DNA of 64,000 nt from Psilocybe azurescens (lineage: Eukaryota; Basidiomycota; Agaricomycetes; Agaricales; Agrocybaceae): positions 248,001-312,000 of the forward strand of contig JAJIRX010000512.1 in NCBI GenBank assembly GCA_023853785.1. The letters are read 5' to 3'. The notes below the pieces were generated by a model, which was not told where the DNA came from, made no database searches, and was given only the letters and a program-made list of their open reading frames with translations. Both the position numbers and the translations under genes were made by a program. Positions 12,587-23,511 of this stretch are shown here, piece after piece (position 1 is the stretch's first letter; every line of letters starts with the position of its first letter).

Positions 12587-15174
12587 CTAAATGTCCTCGC
12601 TCTTGTCATCCGAGTCGTTTTCCGAGCTGTAGTCGTCATCCTCGTCCTCGCTCGCGTAGTAGCTGAAACAGTCCCATGGGCACGCATAAGATTGGGAAGT
12701 GGGGAAGAGGCATGACTGATCCGAGAGCTGTTCTCGATTCCTCTTCTTTGATTGCACCAATATCTCTCCGGCGTCTACTCTTGCTAGATATCGAACAACC
12801 TCGCGCCTCGCAGTCCTGGTACCATGAGGGAAAATGCATGATAATGACCAGAATATTCGTTGGTGAGCTAAAGCAATCAAGGCCTCCGATCTATCTGCTT
12901 GACATAGAACAAATGAAAGACAACGAAGTGCAAGGCGAAAGCCAAGTGAACATGCTCTCGATAGTAGATACGGGCGATGCGGTTTCCACCCACGTAGGGT
13001 ATGTTGTTTGATTTTTTGGCTGATAATCTGTTGGGAGTGGCAGATCTGCGACGGGACAAAAATTTGGTTCTTCGTCTCTGGTAACACCAATGGAGCAGCG
13101 CATAGCTCGACTGCATGATGTGTTCCATGTGGTCGCACATGTAATGCAGAAAATACTCTGCGGCTATCGCATACCTTTCACCAGTCAACCCGTAGATACC
13201 GCAACGGGTGGGATTTGTGAGGAACTCCCAATAAATTCTCTGTGATCCGGGAAATAGTGCATCATGATCTCGAAGGAAAGCTTGTCTATCTTTATGTGAT
13301 CCTGGCTTACTAACTGGAATAAAACAGACGCGCCTTGATGCCACATTTCAGTATCCAAGTTCCAAACGGTGACCAAAGCAGTCAGTTTTGGCCAAGAATA
13401 CATTTGTTCCATAATTCCTTGTGCAAATTGGTCAAAAAGATGGAGCTGATGAGAGTATAATTCGGTCCAATTGTCGAATCCCTATTGGATTGTAAATGAT
13501 CGAAGCTCAGCAATGGATGAGTAGAGAAAGCTAGAACGTACCACCTTTTCGATGGAGGCAAGAAAATGCGGAAAAGATTCATCATGATTGGTTTTCTGAA
13601 AAATTGACCAAATGCTGATTTTCCGGAGGTCTTCCAAGAGATCTGGGGTAGCCGTGGCATTCTGAAAATGATAAAGAAGAATATTCGAATCTATAATATC
13701 AATGGGCCTGGACGGTCTATCTGTGATCAATTTCACTTGAGCTTCGAACGCTAACTCAGCATTCGCCAACTCACCTTTCAGATGGTGAATATACAGATGT
13801 GCCAATTCAGCGTGCCGGATATTGGAATTGATCCAGAATTGTTGGGACCTTGACTGGTCTAGCAGAAAGTCTTCGAGAGACGCATGAAAAATATCCAACA
13901 CAGCCCTCTGCCCCCAGACCGTGATTGAAAAAAGTGAGGTGAGATCACAGAACAATTCAACAAGATCTCCAGCATGAAGTGACAGTAGATCCAGATCAGG
14001 TCCTTTGCAGTAGTACATTCTTGATGTGAGAAATTTGTGAGCTAAAATCTGTAACACTGCCTCAGGATCCTCCACGGACGAGAGAATGTGCATATACAGA
14101 GCATCAAGCTCAGCGAATGGCATGTCACGTTGAGCCGGGCGGAGTCCAAGCACGATCTCTAAGCGCTGAGGCGGCCGATGACGACTGGATTTAACAAATT
14201 TAATGACGGTCGATGCATAAATAAATTGGCCAGATGATTTCTCGACCAAGCTTTCCAATATGTCGCCGTCTAGCCATGTATCCGGAATGTCTGCACGAAA
14301 TGGATGGGTTTCCTTGATTTCGGCGAAGCTGTCTTGAAGAAACAGGCGTATATCGTCGGATGGGCGGTATTCGTCATCGAGTGGCACACTTGTCGTGATA
14401 TTCCCCAGACATCCGTAGCCGAAGGCAGTTCTGATATCGTGCTCAGGACGACTCGCGATAAGAAAGATAAAGGGTAAATGATGTTGTTGGAAGGCCTTCG
14501 AGATCGTAGCTAAGATTTCAACCTGGCCTTTCCTATCTTCACACTCATCTAGCCCATCGATAATGATGACGCGAGCTGGTGCTGAAGTATCGGAGCTAAT
14601 GCAATCTTGCAAGGGCTCGATCAGCAGAGTCGACATTTGGACGGTGAGCGAGCGGGAGAATATCAAGGGGTCGTGGTCGATGGAAGCTTTGATACGTTCT
14701 CTGATGTTTGGAATGCAAAGCGAAGTTTGATATGCAATTGTTGCTATGAGAGAACGTGGGTGGTTTCTGGTGGAATCGAATCTGGAGAAGAAGTAGCTTG
14801 CTATGAGAACCCCTTCCTCATAACATAGCTCTGCGATCGACTGTGCGATGGCCGATTTGCCTGCTCCCGCCGGGCCATAAAGCCACACAATCAGCGCGTT
14901 TTGCATTGCTGGATCAAGGCCGTGGATCCAGTCCATAATCTTGTTCAACACGGCGACTCGTGTATTTGGATGGCATTTCGGAGGGTCGTGACGGTCACTG
15001 GAGTTGTGGAACGCGGCAGGTGAAGCAGCATCCACCAGGCGATCCCATGCACCTAAAACTCTTTTGTATGTGGAATAGGATGATACATCGCCGGGGCATA
15101 CCTTTGGAATAATTATTGACCAGTTGATAGTTTCCCCCAGTAACGACCGTGTGCGAACCGAACATGGGAGGCAT
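12587..15174 (-). pseudogene. NACHT-domain NLR, copy A (nearly intact N-terminal half)
   Basis: A STAND/NLR protein of the kind expanded in Agaricomycetes, used for nucleotide-dependent signalling in the cytoplasm. I place the start at 15,174 (MPPMFGSHTVVTGGNYQ), the short N-terminus typical of these proteins. The ATG at 15,312 would give an untypical extension. Exon 1 is 15,174-15,102, the intron 15,101-15,059, and exon 2 runs on from 15,058. P-loop GPAGAGKS falls at about residues 86-93, Walker B VIIIDGLDE at about 188-196, and a sensor-like LIASRPEHDIR follows. The open frame runs about 549 residues to an in-frame TAG (13,484-13,482). Paralogue D reads CAG there, and the frame continues downstream of the stop to about 13,185. 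A one-base loss near 13,225 then shifts it, and the conserved C-terminal region (RYLARVDAGEILVQ, SYACPWDCFS) lies in another frame down to 12,587. The C-terminal half has no recognisable repeats. Confidence 0.8.
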
Positions 15175-15844
15175 AGGTGAGGATTGATATTGGGGCAGAT
15201 GATAGTGTTGATTGAAGACAAGAGCAAATATTCGTGGTCGTTCGCTGTGTTGTGGGAATATGTACATCAACTCATGCCCAACTGATACCGATATTAGGGT
15301 TCTGTCGTTCATGTGCGTGCATGGCTATGTAATAAAATTAGATTAGATGGTGTGCAGTATAAGTGTTCGTTTAAATATCGACATAATTTCGCCCCTCAAA
15401 TCACCGGCACAAAGAAGGATTTCAATTAAAGGTCAATGCTGAATTTGCCAAGTCCGTAGGATACTATTGTATGGCCTCGCAGAATACGACATTCGCTAGT
15501 TCCATAATGGATATCGCGAACGAAATAAAATAATCTCGAGTGGTTTGAAATAAATAGAGGCCTCACATTCTCGACATGTGGCTTAGCGTTGAGGCATAGT
15601 GATATGTAGCATTGCTATTTCATTGCATTACCCAGTCATATTGAAAGTTAAACGAACGCCGTATTCATATGCCTCGCATATTCCCTTACACCAAACAAGA
15701 CAAAAAGTTAACAAACAAAGTGACAAAAACCTGTATCACACAAATATATACATCCCATATTGATCCCATATCGATTTACATCACCCCAAATGAAAAACAA
15801 AAAAGCAATACGTGAAATCTTACAATGCTGACCAACGCACCGAA
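15175..15844. other. Spacer between NLR A and CC copy B
   Basis: Promoter and 5' leader region of the NLR joined to the 3' flank of the CC gene. It aligns with 39,642-40,230 in the other cassette (shared CCCCAAATGAAAAACAAAAA near 15,785 and 40,203). No exon is seen. Confidence 0.5.
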
Positions 15845-15899
15845 TATCCCATCGTCCGATCCTGATGCTCGTCCAGGTCCTGATCCTGGTCCATCATCG

Positions 15900-18652
15900 C
15901 TTCCTCCGCCCCTCCTTCAGCTTGTATGATGCCCCGGACCCGCCTCGAGCCCTCCCCAAACACCCCTACCCCTCTTCTGACCCTGCCTCCAACCCTGCCT
16001 CAAACATCGACGCCGACAACGCCGCATACGCGACCTGTTACCTCTCAAGCTGCCGCTCGTACTCCGCCTCGAACGATTCCCTTTCGCTATCTACGTCATC
16101 GCTATTGCCGACGAGGTCGACATCATGGCCATCACGACTGGGGTTATCATCCTTGCCATCATCCGTAGAACCAAAGTCATCTGAATGAATGGCAGGGCCA
16201 TCGCTATTGAGGTCGAGGTCGAGCTGGAGCTCACTTGGCGAAAGCAGAGAGCTGCTTGACAGCGCCGCCGCAAGCGCGCGGGGATGCCGGTCGCGGTGAT
16301 CGCACTGGCGACGTTGACGTTGACGTTGATGATGTTCGTGCCCTTGCGTGTGCGCAAGCGCGTGTTGGCGCTGCTGTGGGTGAGACAGGCGATGCTGGTA
16401 AGGATAAGGGAAAAGATGAGGGTATGATGAATAGAGACGAGGTGAGCTCGATCAGTGCAACTGGGACCGCGACAGACACTTGAGCTCAAGCCGGATCAGG
16501 CGCCGGAGCTATCACAGAACCAGCTTCTGCATTTCGCTGCCTATGCACAATGACCTCCTACTCCTCATCCCCAACATTCTGTTCTAACAGAAACAACACC
16601 GGCGACGGCATCACGAATGGCGATCGCACCATTACATCTCTATCTCGCTGATCCTCTTCATCACCATCGTGATCGTGATCGTCAACACCGTCAGACTCTT
16701 CCTGCTGTTCATGTTCATGTTCATATTGATATTCGTCTTGACGATCGCAACCCTGACCTTCATCGTTTGGATAGTTCTGATTACGATCTCGACTATACCC
16801 CTCATCCAGTGGTTGACGCAGGTACATCCCACAATCCCCCTGATAATCTCCATCACGACCTCCACCCTCTTCGAATCACGAAAAGACATCGAGATCACAT
16901 TCGTACGCATTAGCGGCATTCCGAGCTCCATCTTCGTTGTCGTCGTCCATTAAATTTGGCACATCAGGAACATAAACTAGAGTCAGAGCGGGAACGGAAA
17001 CAGGTGCTGGAGGAGCAGAAGGAGGAACGGGAAAAGAGCATCCGTCGCCGAAGGCGGAGGCGGAAATGGAGATGGCCATGTCCCACGAGCCAGTGCCGTT
17101 GAGGGCGGTCGTGTTCGTATTTATATTCCTTAGCACGAATTCAATCTGGAGAGAAAGAACGAAAGGGGGGGTCAGCAAGATCAATCGAATCCAAGAATGT
17201 GAAAATTTTAGTGTTTTACTACATCGAAAGAAATGGAGATAGTAAATCGAAAAGAATGTGAGTACATAAAGGAATGCAATCAGGCAGTATGGTAAATACA
17301 TGAGGGAAACTTGAACCCATGCAATTAATAAACCGCTTCCCAACACGAAACCAAAAAAACCCGGACGAAAAACGCAGCAGGAATGGGGACGGAAAAATGA
17401 GAAAAATGATAATGCATGAAAGAATGTTACACACCTCTCGCTCGTGCTCTTTCTCCTCTCCTGGCCTAAGTCCAATGACAGGGACGCCGAGCGGCGATGT
17501 CAACCGTCCACGGCCCCCATCCTCCTGTTCAGCGTAGGTGCTTTGATCCTCGTCTCGCTCCTCATCATCTTCGCGCTGGTGACTTTGTCGAGATCGACAT
17601 GCAAGTCCCTCTTCCGAGTGTTGCTTCGCACTGTCCGCATCTACACCCACACCCACGTTCATATCTCGCTCTCGCCCCTCGCTCGGGAAAAGGGAGAAAG
17701 CCGTGGCAGGGGCGTGCAGGGCGTGTGGGGAGTGCTGAGGCATGCAAGATGGGGCATGCGGGCGTGCTTATTCTGGTCGACATACATCGTATACAGGTGA
17801 CGATGAACGAGAAGCAGAGGCAGCCACAGACGCAGATGCCGCCCTCGCGTTGGCGAGCTAAATAAAAAATAGAGAAAAAGTTAGAGTGCAGAACACAACT
17901 TAACATTTAGAAAAGAGAATGAAACGTCAAAATTAAAAGAACAAAATTACAAAAAAAGTGAGAATAAAAAGACGAGGTTATACTAGGTAAATACTAGGAA
18001 GGAAGCAAAACGGCATATAATGAATGAGAAAGGAAAGAACAAAAGGATTAAAAAATGTGAATGCACAGTGGAAATAAGAATGAGAACGAGAGCGAGAGCG
18101 AGAACCACAGGGAGAACAAGAGGAAGAAACACAAAAAATAGCAGGCAAACACTCACGCGTGCGCTCAACCCCCTGATCTCACGCTCGAGCATCCGGTTCC
18201 GCGCAGCAGTCACGTCGAGCATCGCGATGATCTGCACTTCTCCGTCTCCTACTCCGTCTGTCTCCGTGTCTCTTATGTTCGTTCTCCTGTGGTTGTGCAT
18301 CGAGCGTGTCGAGCTCGTGCAGGAGGCGCTATTGCAATAGGGCGAGCTTGGTAAGGTGGGTTGTGCGCGTGGTGAGGAGGGATGTTATCTGGTGTGGACG
18401 ATTTTTTATAAAGGACGTAGGTGAGAAGTGTGGTCACGGTGACGGTAATAGTGAGGAGGGGATGGGAGAGAAGAAGGAGGAAAGGGAGGCAACAAGCATG
18501 AATCAGAATTCACATGCAGGCAAGTCCAGCGCAGAGCTGGAAGCTCACACACTTCTTCGTCTTTCTGCATGAACTGGCTTCCAATTCATGTTCGCGCTAC
18601 TGTTGGATGGAGCTGCAGGTCGTGCTCTGATTCGTCGACGGCGGGGGCCCAT
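15900..18652 (-). pseudogene. CC-family gene, copy B, partner of NLR A
   Basis: Same uncharacterised family as copy A. The ATG at 18,652 gives MGPRRRR in a frame that does not continue into the family's Gln/Arg/Glu block, so exon 1 is shifted. The best-preserved piece is the coiled-coil exon ending ARNRMLEREIRGLSARV at 18,157 with a GTGAGT donor. The next exon starts at 17,857 (LANARAASASVAASASRSSS) after a TTTAG acceptor. A third ends at 17,435 after DGGRGRLTSPLGVPV, and the following one begins at 17,145 and holds VPDVPNLMDDDNED. VRSPFVMPSPVLFLLEQNVG (near 16,610-16,570) and ERESFEAEYERQLER (near 16,080-16,040) follow. The last block ends in TAA where copies A and D have Lys or Gln. The gene lies about 700 bp upstream of NLR A on the same strand. 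Confidence 0.5.
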
Positions 18653-18899
18653 GTCCATTCAAGTTAACTCCTCGGGATCGACTCCGCTAAGAGGAGGTGA
18701 GCGCACGGTGAGGCAAAAACACGTCCAGTAAAGAGCCCAGTGAAGATTTCAAAGACCAGATCTTTCGAAAGTAATATCACAGATATATATTATAAAACCC
18801 GCAGACGTTAAATATTGCGATAGCAGGTTGGTTGAAGGCCGTTGAAGGAGATGGATAACTTTGCGAGCCTCATGCTGCTCGGCTGGTGCTTCTAAGTTC

Positions 18900-18911
18900 T
18901 TAGGGTTAGGG
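18900..18911. promoter_or_regulatory. TTAGGG x2 upstream of CC copy B
   Basis: TTAGGGTTAGGG, about 250 bp upstream of the copy B start codon, in the same orientation as in copies A, C and D. Confidence 0.6.
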
Positions 18912-19460
18912 GTAGGTGCCAGAAACCGGAACTTCGGGATATTCGGCCCGTCAGATCGGGACATTTACCATCCAAAGCACTATTCGAGGTTCGACCGCAA
19001 CCAACTCGTTCCCTCCCATTAAATAGACACTGTTCCTCTTGTGCCATCTTATTTTTCTGTCGACTTAGTGTCTTCTAAACACATGTATCCAGCTGTGAGC
19101 CACCTCTGCCAATGGATATTCAGAATCCGAGTCGGCGTCGGTGTTGTCGCCCGCACAACTTGAAGCCATCATACAAGCTGAGGTGCCAGCCTAATCCTAT
19201 CACTATATCAGTACGAATTCACTCTTCTGTCCAATTTAATATCACATCAGCACAACTGCGACTTCTCCGCTTGATTTCTTTCATCACTCGAACTGTACAA
19301 TGTACTTGGAACATACATGGAAAATGTCGTTCCCTCGCTTCATCGGCATCCAGCGCATGCATTATAATTCATAATGACACTTCGTATAGACTTCGTCTAT
19401 CGTCGTTGACTTCACAATCACGCTTTATATATCCTCTTCTCTCCTTCGCTCGCCGGCCTA

Positions 19461-21419
19461 GGCGTCGCACGGATAAAAATCACTCCCAGGAGATAGCCTT
19501 GGAGTTCAAACAAAATCAAAATCAAAATCCAGAAGTTTAATCACCCCTCACCGAAACCAAACCCAACACTCACTCCCCATTTTTTCCCAACGGAAATTTT
19601 CGAGATTACAGTAAGTAGCGTACTTATTATTGTACCATACACGGACATATCGATACGGACATCCACACGGACAGGCGAATAGACAGACGGACAAACCCTG
19701 CATTAGAATAAATCGTGGGACTGCATTTAAGAATTGATACACCTTCCGACTCAGATCAGAGGGCCCGTAGTCCGTCGCCCGTCGCAGGCGCGCCTTGGTC
19801 TCCGTTTAATGTATTTTTTGTTTCTGTCTTTGTTCTCAGATTTCTTCCTCTTTTCTCTTATCGTTCTCCAGCTCCAATCTCTCTTTCAACCTCGAAATCC
19901 GTGTATTATTATTGTCTCCCTCCTCGCCTCATCCCGCCCCCCTCATTTTACTGTATTAAAAAATCTCCACGCTCGATCTATTCCCGCTTTGTCTCCTGCT
20001 CCTGCCCCTTGGATTCTATCCCGCCTCCCCTTTAATCAGTTTATCCTGGCCATTCACGAACCAAGTCCAGAATTTGTCTGTCCCGTTATGCTGGACGTTG
20101 GGCAGACATAAATACTCAGCCGAGTCCGAGTTTTGCGTGTTCTCCAGGTAGCCTTGAAACACCGAATGTAGGCATATTCTCAGAGCGAGTGGAACACCGT
20201 CACAATTCGAACATTAACAATGCATTTATGTCCTTACTCGATAATTGTGAGCAATTTTCCTCATATCCATCCATCCATCCTTCCCTATCCTGGAGTCCCA
20301 GGTTGATATAAATCATGATCAATCAAATACACAAACAAAGACTGAATAAGGACACTTGCTTGGCTGTACAAAAACAATGACAAACCCCCAAACTTATAGC
20401 GTATCAGTGCCCTTATTGTACGTGTATACATATGTACGTCGTAACGTAACCCACACGAGCTCAAAAAAGTTGAAGATTGAACCCCCTGAATCATGATATC
20501 ATTTTTCCCTCGAGTCCGACTCAGGTTCATCAATTACGATTCGCGGTTCACGATCAATCGGCGTTTGTTTCAAATTAAAATTGTTGGCCTTTTCTTGCCG
20601 AACTCGAAGCTTCAAGAATCAAATGATACTGATGTCGATGCTTGTCGATGTCATCCAAATGATGGCCTCTGTTCATTTCGGGAGGAGCGTCAAACTTTCT
20701 GTCGGAGACGCGCAGTTGGGCGCAGCCTCTCTTACCGCACATGGCGCGGGGTTGACACATCATCCCATTGGCATCCGCCTCCAATCACCGTTCTTGCAAA
20801 TTATCTCCTGCAGCGCTCTCGTAATAGGGCCTGTCGATTATTCTGGTCTGTCGATTCCCAGGATCCATCAATCCCTTCTCCCGAAATTCAACAGAGTAGG
20901 TACATAGCCGCAATGCAAATCAAAAAATCATTGCCAATGACGTCAAGTTTATCCTTTCAGAGTGCGATATGATATACGACTATTAATAGACTCGAGCATT
21001 TATAACACGCATGACATTTTAGAAAGCATAGCACTTACCGATACAACTTGACCAGGCAAAGAAGCCCATGAGAAGTCTTTTGAATATCATGATAATCAAT
21101 CACTGATTCCAACTTTCTTCCTCAGCTTCTCGCTCTTCTGGTGGTTAAATGAGCGCTGTGCCATTCCAAAGCTGCGCAAGTCATACTTGTTGTTGTTGTG
21201 GCCCATCCTCCTTTTCCTCGCTGTAAAGGTTTAATTAAAAGATGGCTACAAATACATATCACCCAGTGATTGAGATGAAAAGATAAGTGGAGACAAGTCA
21301 CATCATGTCTGGGGATATTTGCAACTCGGGTCCATCTTTCTTGGCCTATGCAAATCCCGGTCGTTGCACCTCCGAGGGCTAGTAGCAACGAAAACATTCG
21401 TAAAGGTCCACTCGGCGAT
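19461..21419. other. Stretch between duplications; no gene supported
   Basis: Unique sequence in this window. ORFs at 20,493-20,972 (+) and 21,122-21,427 (-) have no domain I recognise. The latter starts with a hydrophobic, signal-peptide-like MFSLLLALGGATTGICIG and could hold a 66-nt intron, giving a secreted peptide of about 65 residues. It abuts the duplication boundary and has no second line of support. Confidence 0.4.
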
Positions 21420-23510
21420 TTATACATAATTTGTTCCCATGATCGATGTCAGCTTATAATGAGACGGTATATTCTCCAGCGCCTGAAACCCGAACTTCGT
21501 AAATTGTGAGAAAGTTGTATAGCTGATAGATCTCTGCTGAGAGTGTGCACCCCGAGATTGAATACAATCCTATTTGGCTCGTTTATTTTCTGATGATCCC
21601 CACGACTTCAAACAATTGCCTCCCAGTCTAGACTTTGGAACATATGTTTCATAACGAACGCGTAAAATCCAGTGTATATATGTGCCATGAACTAGTTCTC
21701 AGGGTTCAACAGTTTCGTTTGTATGAATCTTGACTGAACATACTACCAACAGTCGCATAGCTATAGTCTGAAAGCACAGAAATTTGTTCTGTGGAAGTCG
21801 CTATGTACACACGATGCTTGATCCTTCCATTTATTCTGCATCTTTGATATGTTCATCTCGGAGACCCTACCTATCCCGTATGCTCCTCTTAAAAAGGCAC
21901 AGTGGTTGGTTACCAACAGAAAATTTTTTCTATGTCTATTGGTGATGATCCAGCTCAGTTCGTCCATTTCATTCTAGAAAGGTGGAACGATTCGAGATCT
22001 CTGTCGCTTTAGTGCCGAACTCCGGAGTCGGAAATTCTTGAAACTCAGAAGCTACAGTATAGTACGGAATATCAACTTTGTTTAATGTCTAGTGTTTCTA
22101 TACGGAGCACACCGTAGATCCTACGTCGTACTTCATGGATACCAAACTCTGGGGCCTGGATTTCATGTGTGTGCACGGCGCTTCCGGTTTCTTAACATTC
22201 TTCCACAATTCTAGATCACTTGCCCACGCTAGTGCATTCCAACCCCGAGCCCGAAAACCGGCCTGAATGGGCCCTACACGATTTAAGGTTCGAATTCAAA
22301 GCTCGTATACTCACACACTTTCCCAGATTCAATCTGTTAGATCATAAATGCCCATACAAATTACAAGAAAGACACCAGATTCACCGGGTCTAGGAGATTA
22401 TCGCGCCTGCCCTCGTGAAGCTCCGACAGTTGCGGGGCTTCTGTTGCAACATGATACTATTCCTATAGCAGTGTGTGCCCATATTTGACTTGTACGCAGT
22501 CGCAAGGACAGACTTCTGAAGGGTTCTTTCCAGAATTGGATCGTGCCCAACACGGTGCGTCTAGCCAATCAGGAATCAGATTTTATTGGCAGGGCCAAGC
22601 ATACTGTTTTTATTACACCATGTGCAAGGAAATTTATTACAGAGCTTAGTGAAATGTCATGATACATGAACAGGGTGGGCGGTCGAGAAGTTGACGACAA
22701 TGGATTAATAACAGCCGTGTTTGATTTATTTTGACTTGACTTTAAGGAGTTTTATGAAGATTTAAAATTATCCTGTTCGGATGTATCAGAAGCAAGTGGG
22801 GTGATGTAAAATGGGATAGAACTTACACTTATACTCCAAGACAAGACCCGCACACACTGGAGGCAGATTTTAGTATCACTTCAGGTTCCGATACTGAAGA
22901 GACTCCTCTCTGTCGTGACCCGCGGCTTCTTTAGCATGCTCATGGAAGATAGCAGATAACGACTCGCCATCCCTCACTTTCTTCCCATACGGTGAACTGT
23001 GAAAGGCAGCCCGTACTACCTTTCTAAAAATGCCCTCTACATATTATTCCAGCCCCTTATACACAATATTCAACCGAGCTCTCAGCAATCGATGTACATT
23101 GACGTATCCTCCACGGAGCCGAAAATTATAACCCGAGAAAGTATGAAAGTGCTCCGGAATATAGGTGGTGGTCTCCAGCCTGTAGGTCGTTATATGGAAG
23201 CATGAACAGGCTATACCAATGGCCGCAATATAAGATTTGACTTTGCAATTCTTCCTTTCGTACAGAGCGTGCCTTGCTCACCTTCACACAGTGCCCAGGT
23301 TGAGAGCGCATGGTACTGCTACACGTAGCGTGAAGTTTCAGGAACAAATGTCAACGATAATAGGGATTCGCCGAATGGAAGCAATCCACATTGTTCTCTG
23401 CGGTTTCAGAACAGACATACGGATTAGATCGTATTCGAGGGTGAGTACAAACTTCACATTCATGTATGAATATATTTACAGCAACTGTACTCTACAGTGA
23501 CAACTAAACC
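21420..23510. repeat. Segmental duplication 1, anonymous block, right copy
   Basis: Aligns by eye with 3,981-6,000. Its right end is fused directly to an internal position of CC copy C (CTACAGTGACAACTA followed by AACCATTCCCTTTCGCGATC). Confidence 0.85.
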
Positions 23511-23511
23511 A

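Larger units (their letters stand above)
11960..19460. repeat. Segmental duplication 2 (NLR + CC cassette), left copy
   Basis: A 7.5-kb block aligning in order and orientation with about 36,535-44,250. It carries the NLR 3' flank, the NLR, a short spacer, CC copy B, its TTAGGG tract and about 550 bp of upstream DNA (shared ATTCAGAATCCGAGTC near 19,118 and 43,873). Single-base indels separate the copies throughout. Confidence 0.85.

Noticed and set aside
15175..15312. Upstream ATG at 15,312 as the NLR A start
   Set aside because: It would add an untypical leader. The ATG at 15,174 gives the short N-terminus usual for this family and matches copy D at 39,641.
20493..20972. 159-codon plus-strand ORF
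   Set aside because: No domain, no paralogue, no convincing splice context; overlapping frames are equally open.
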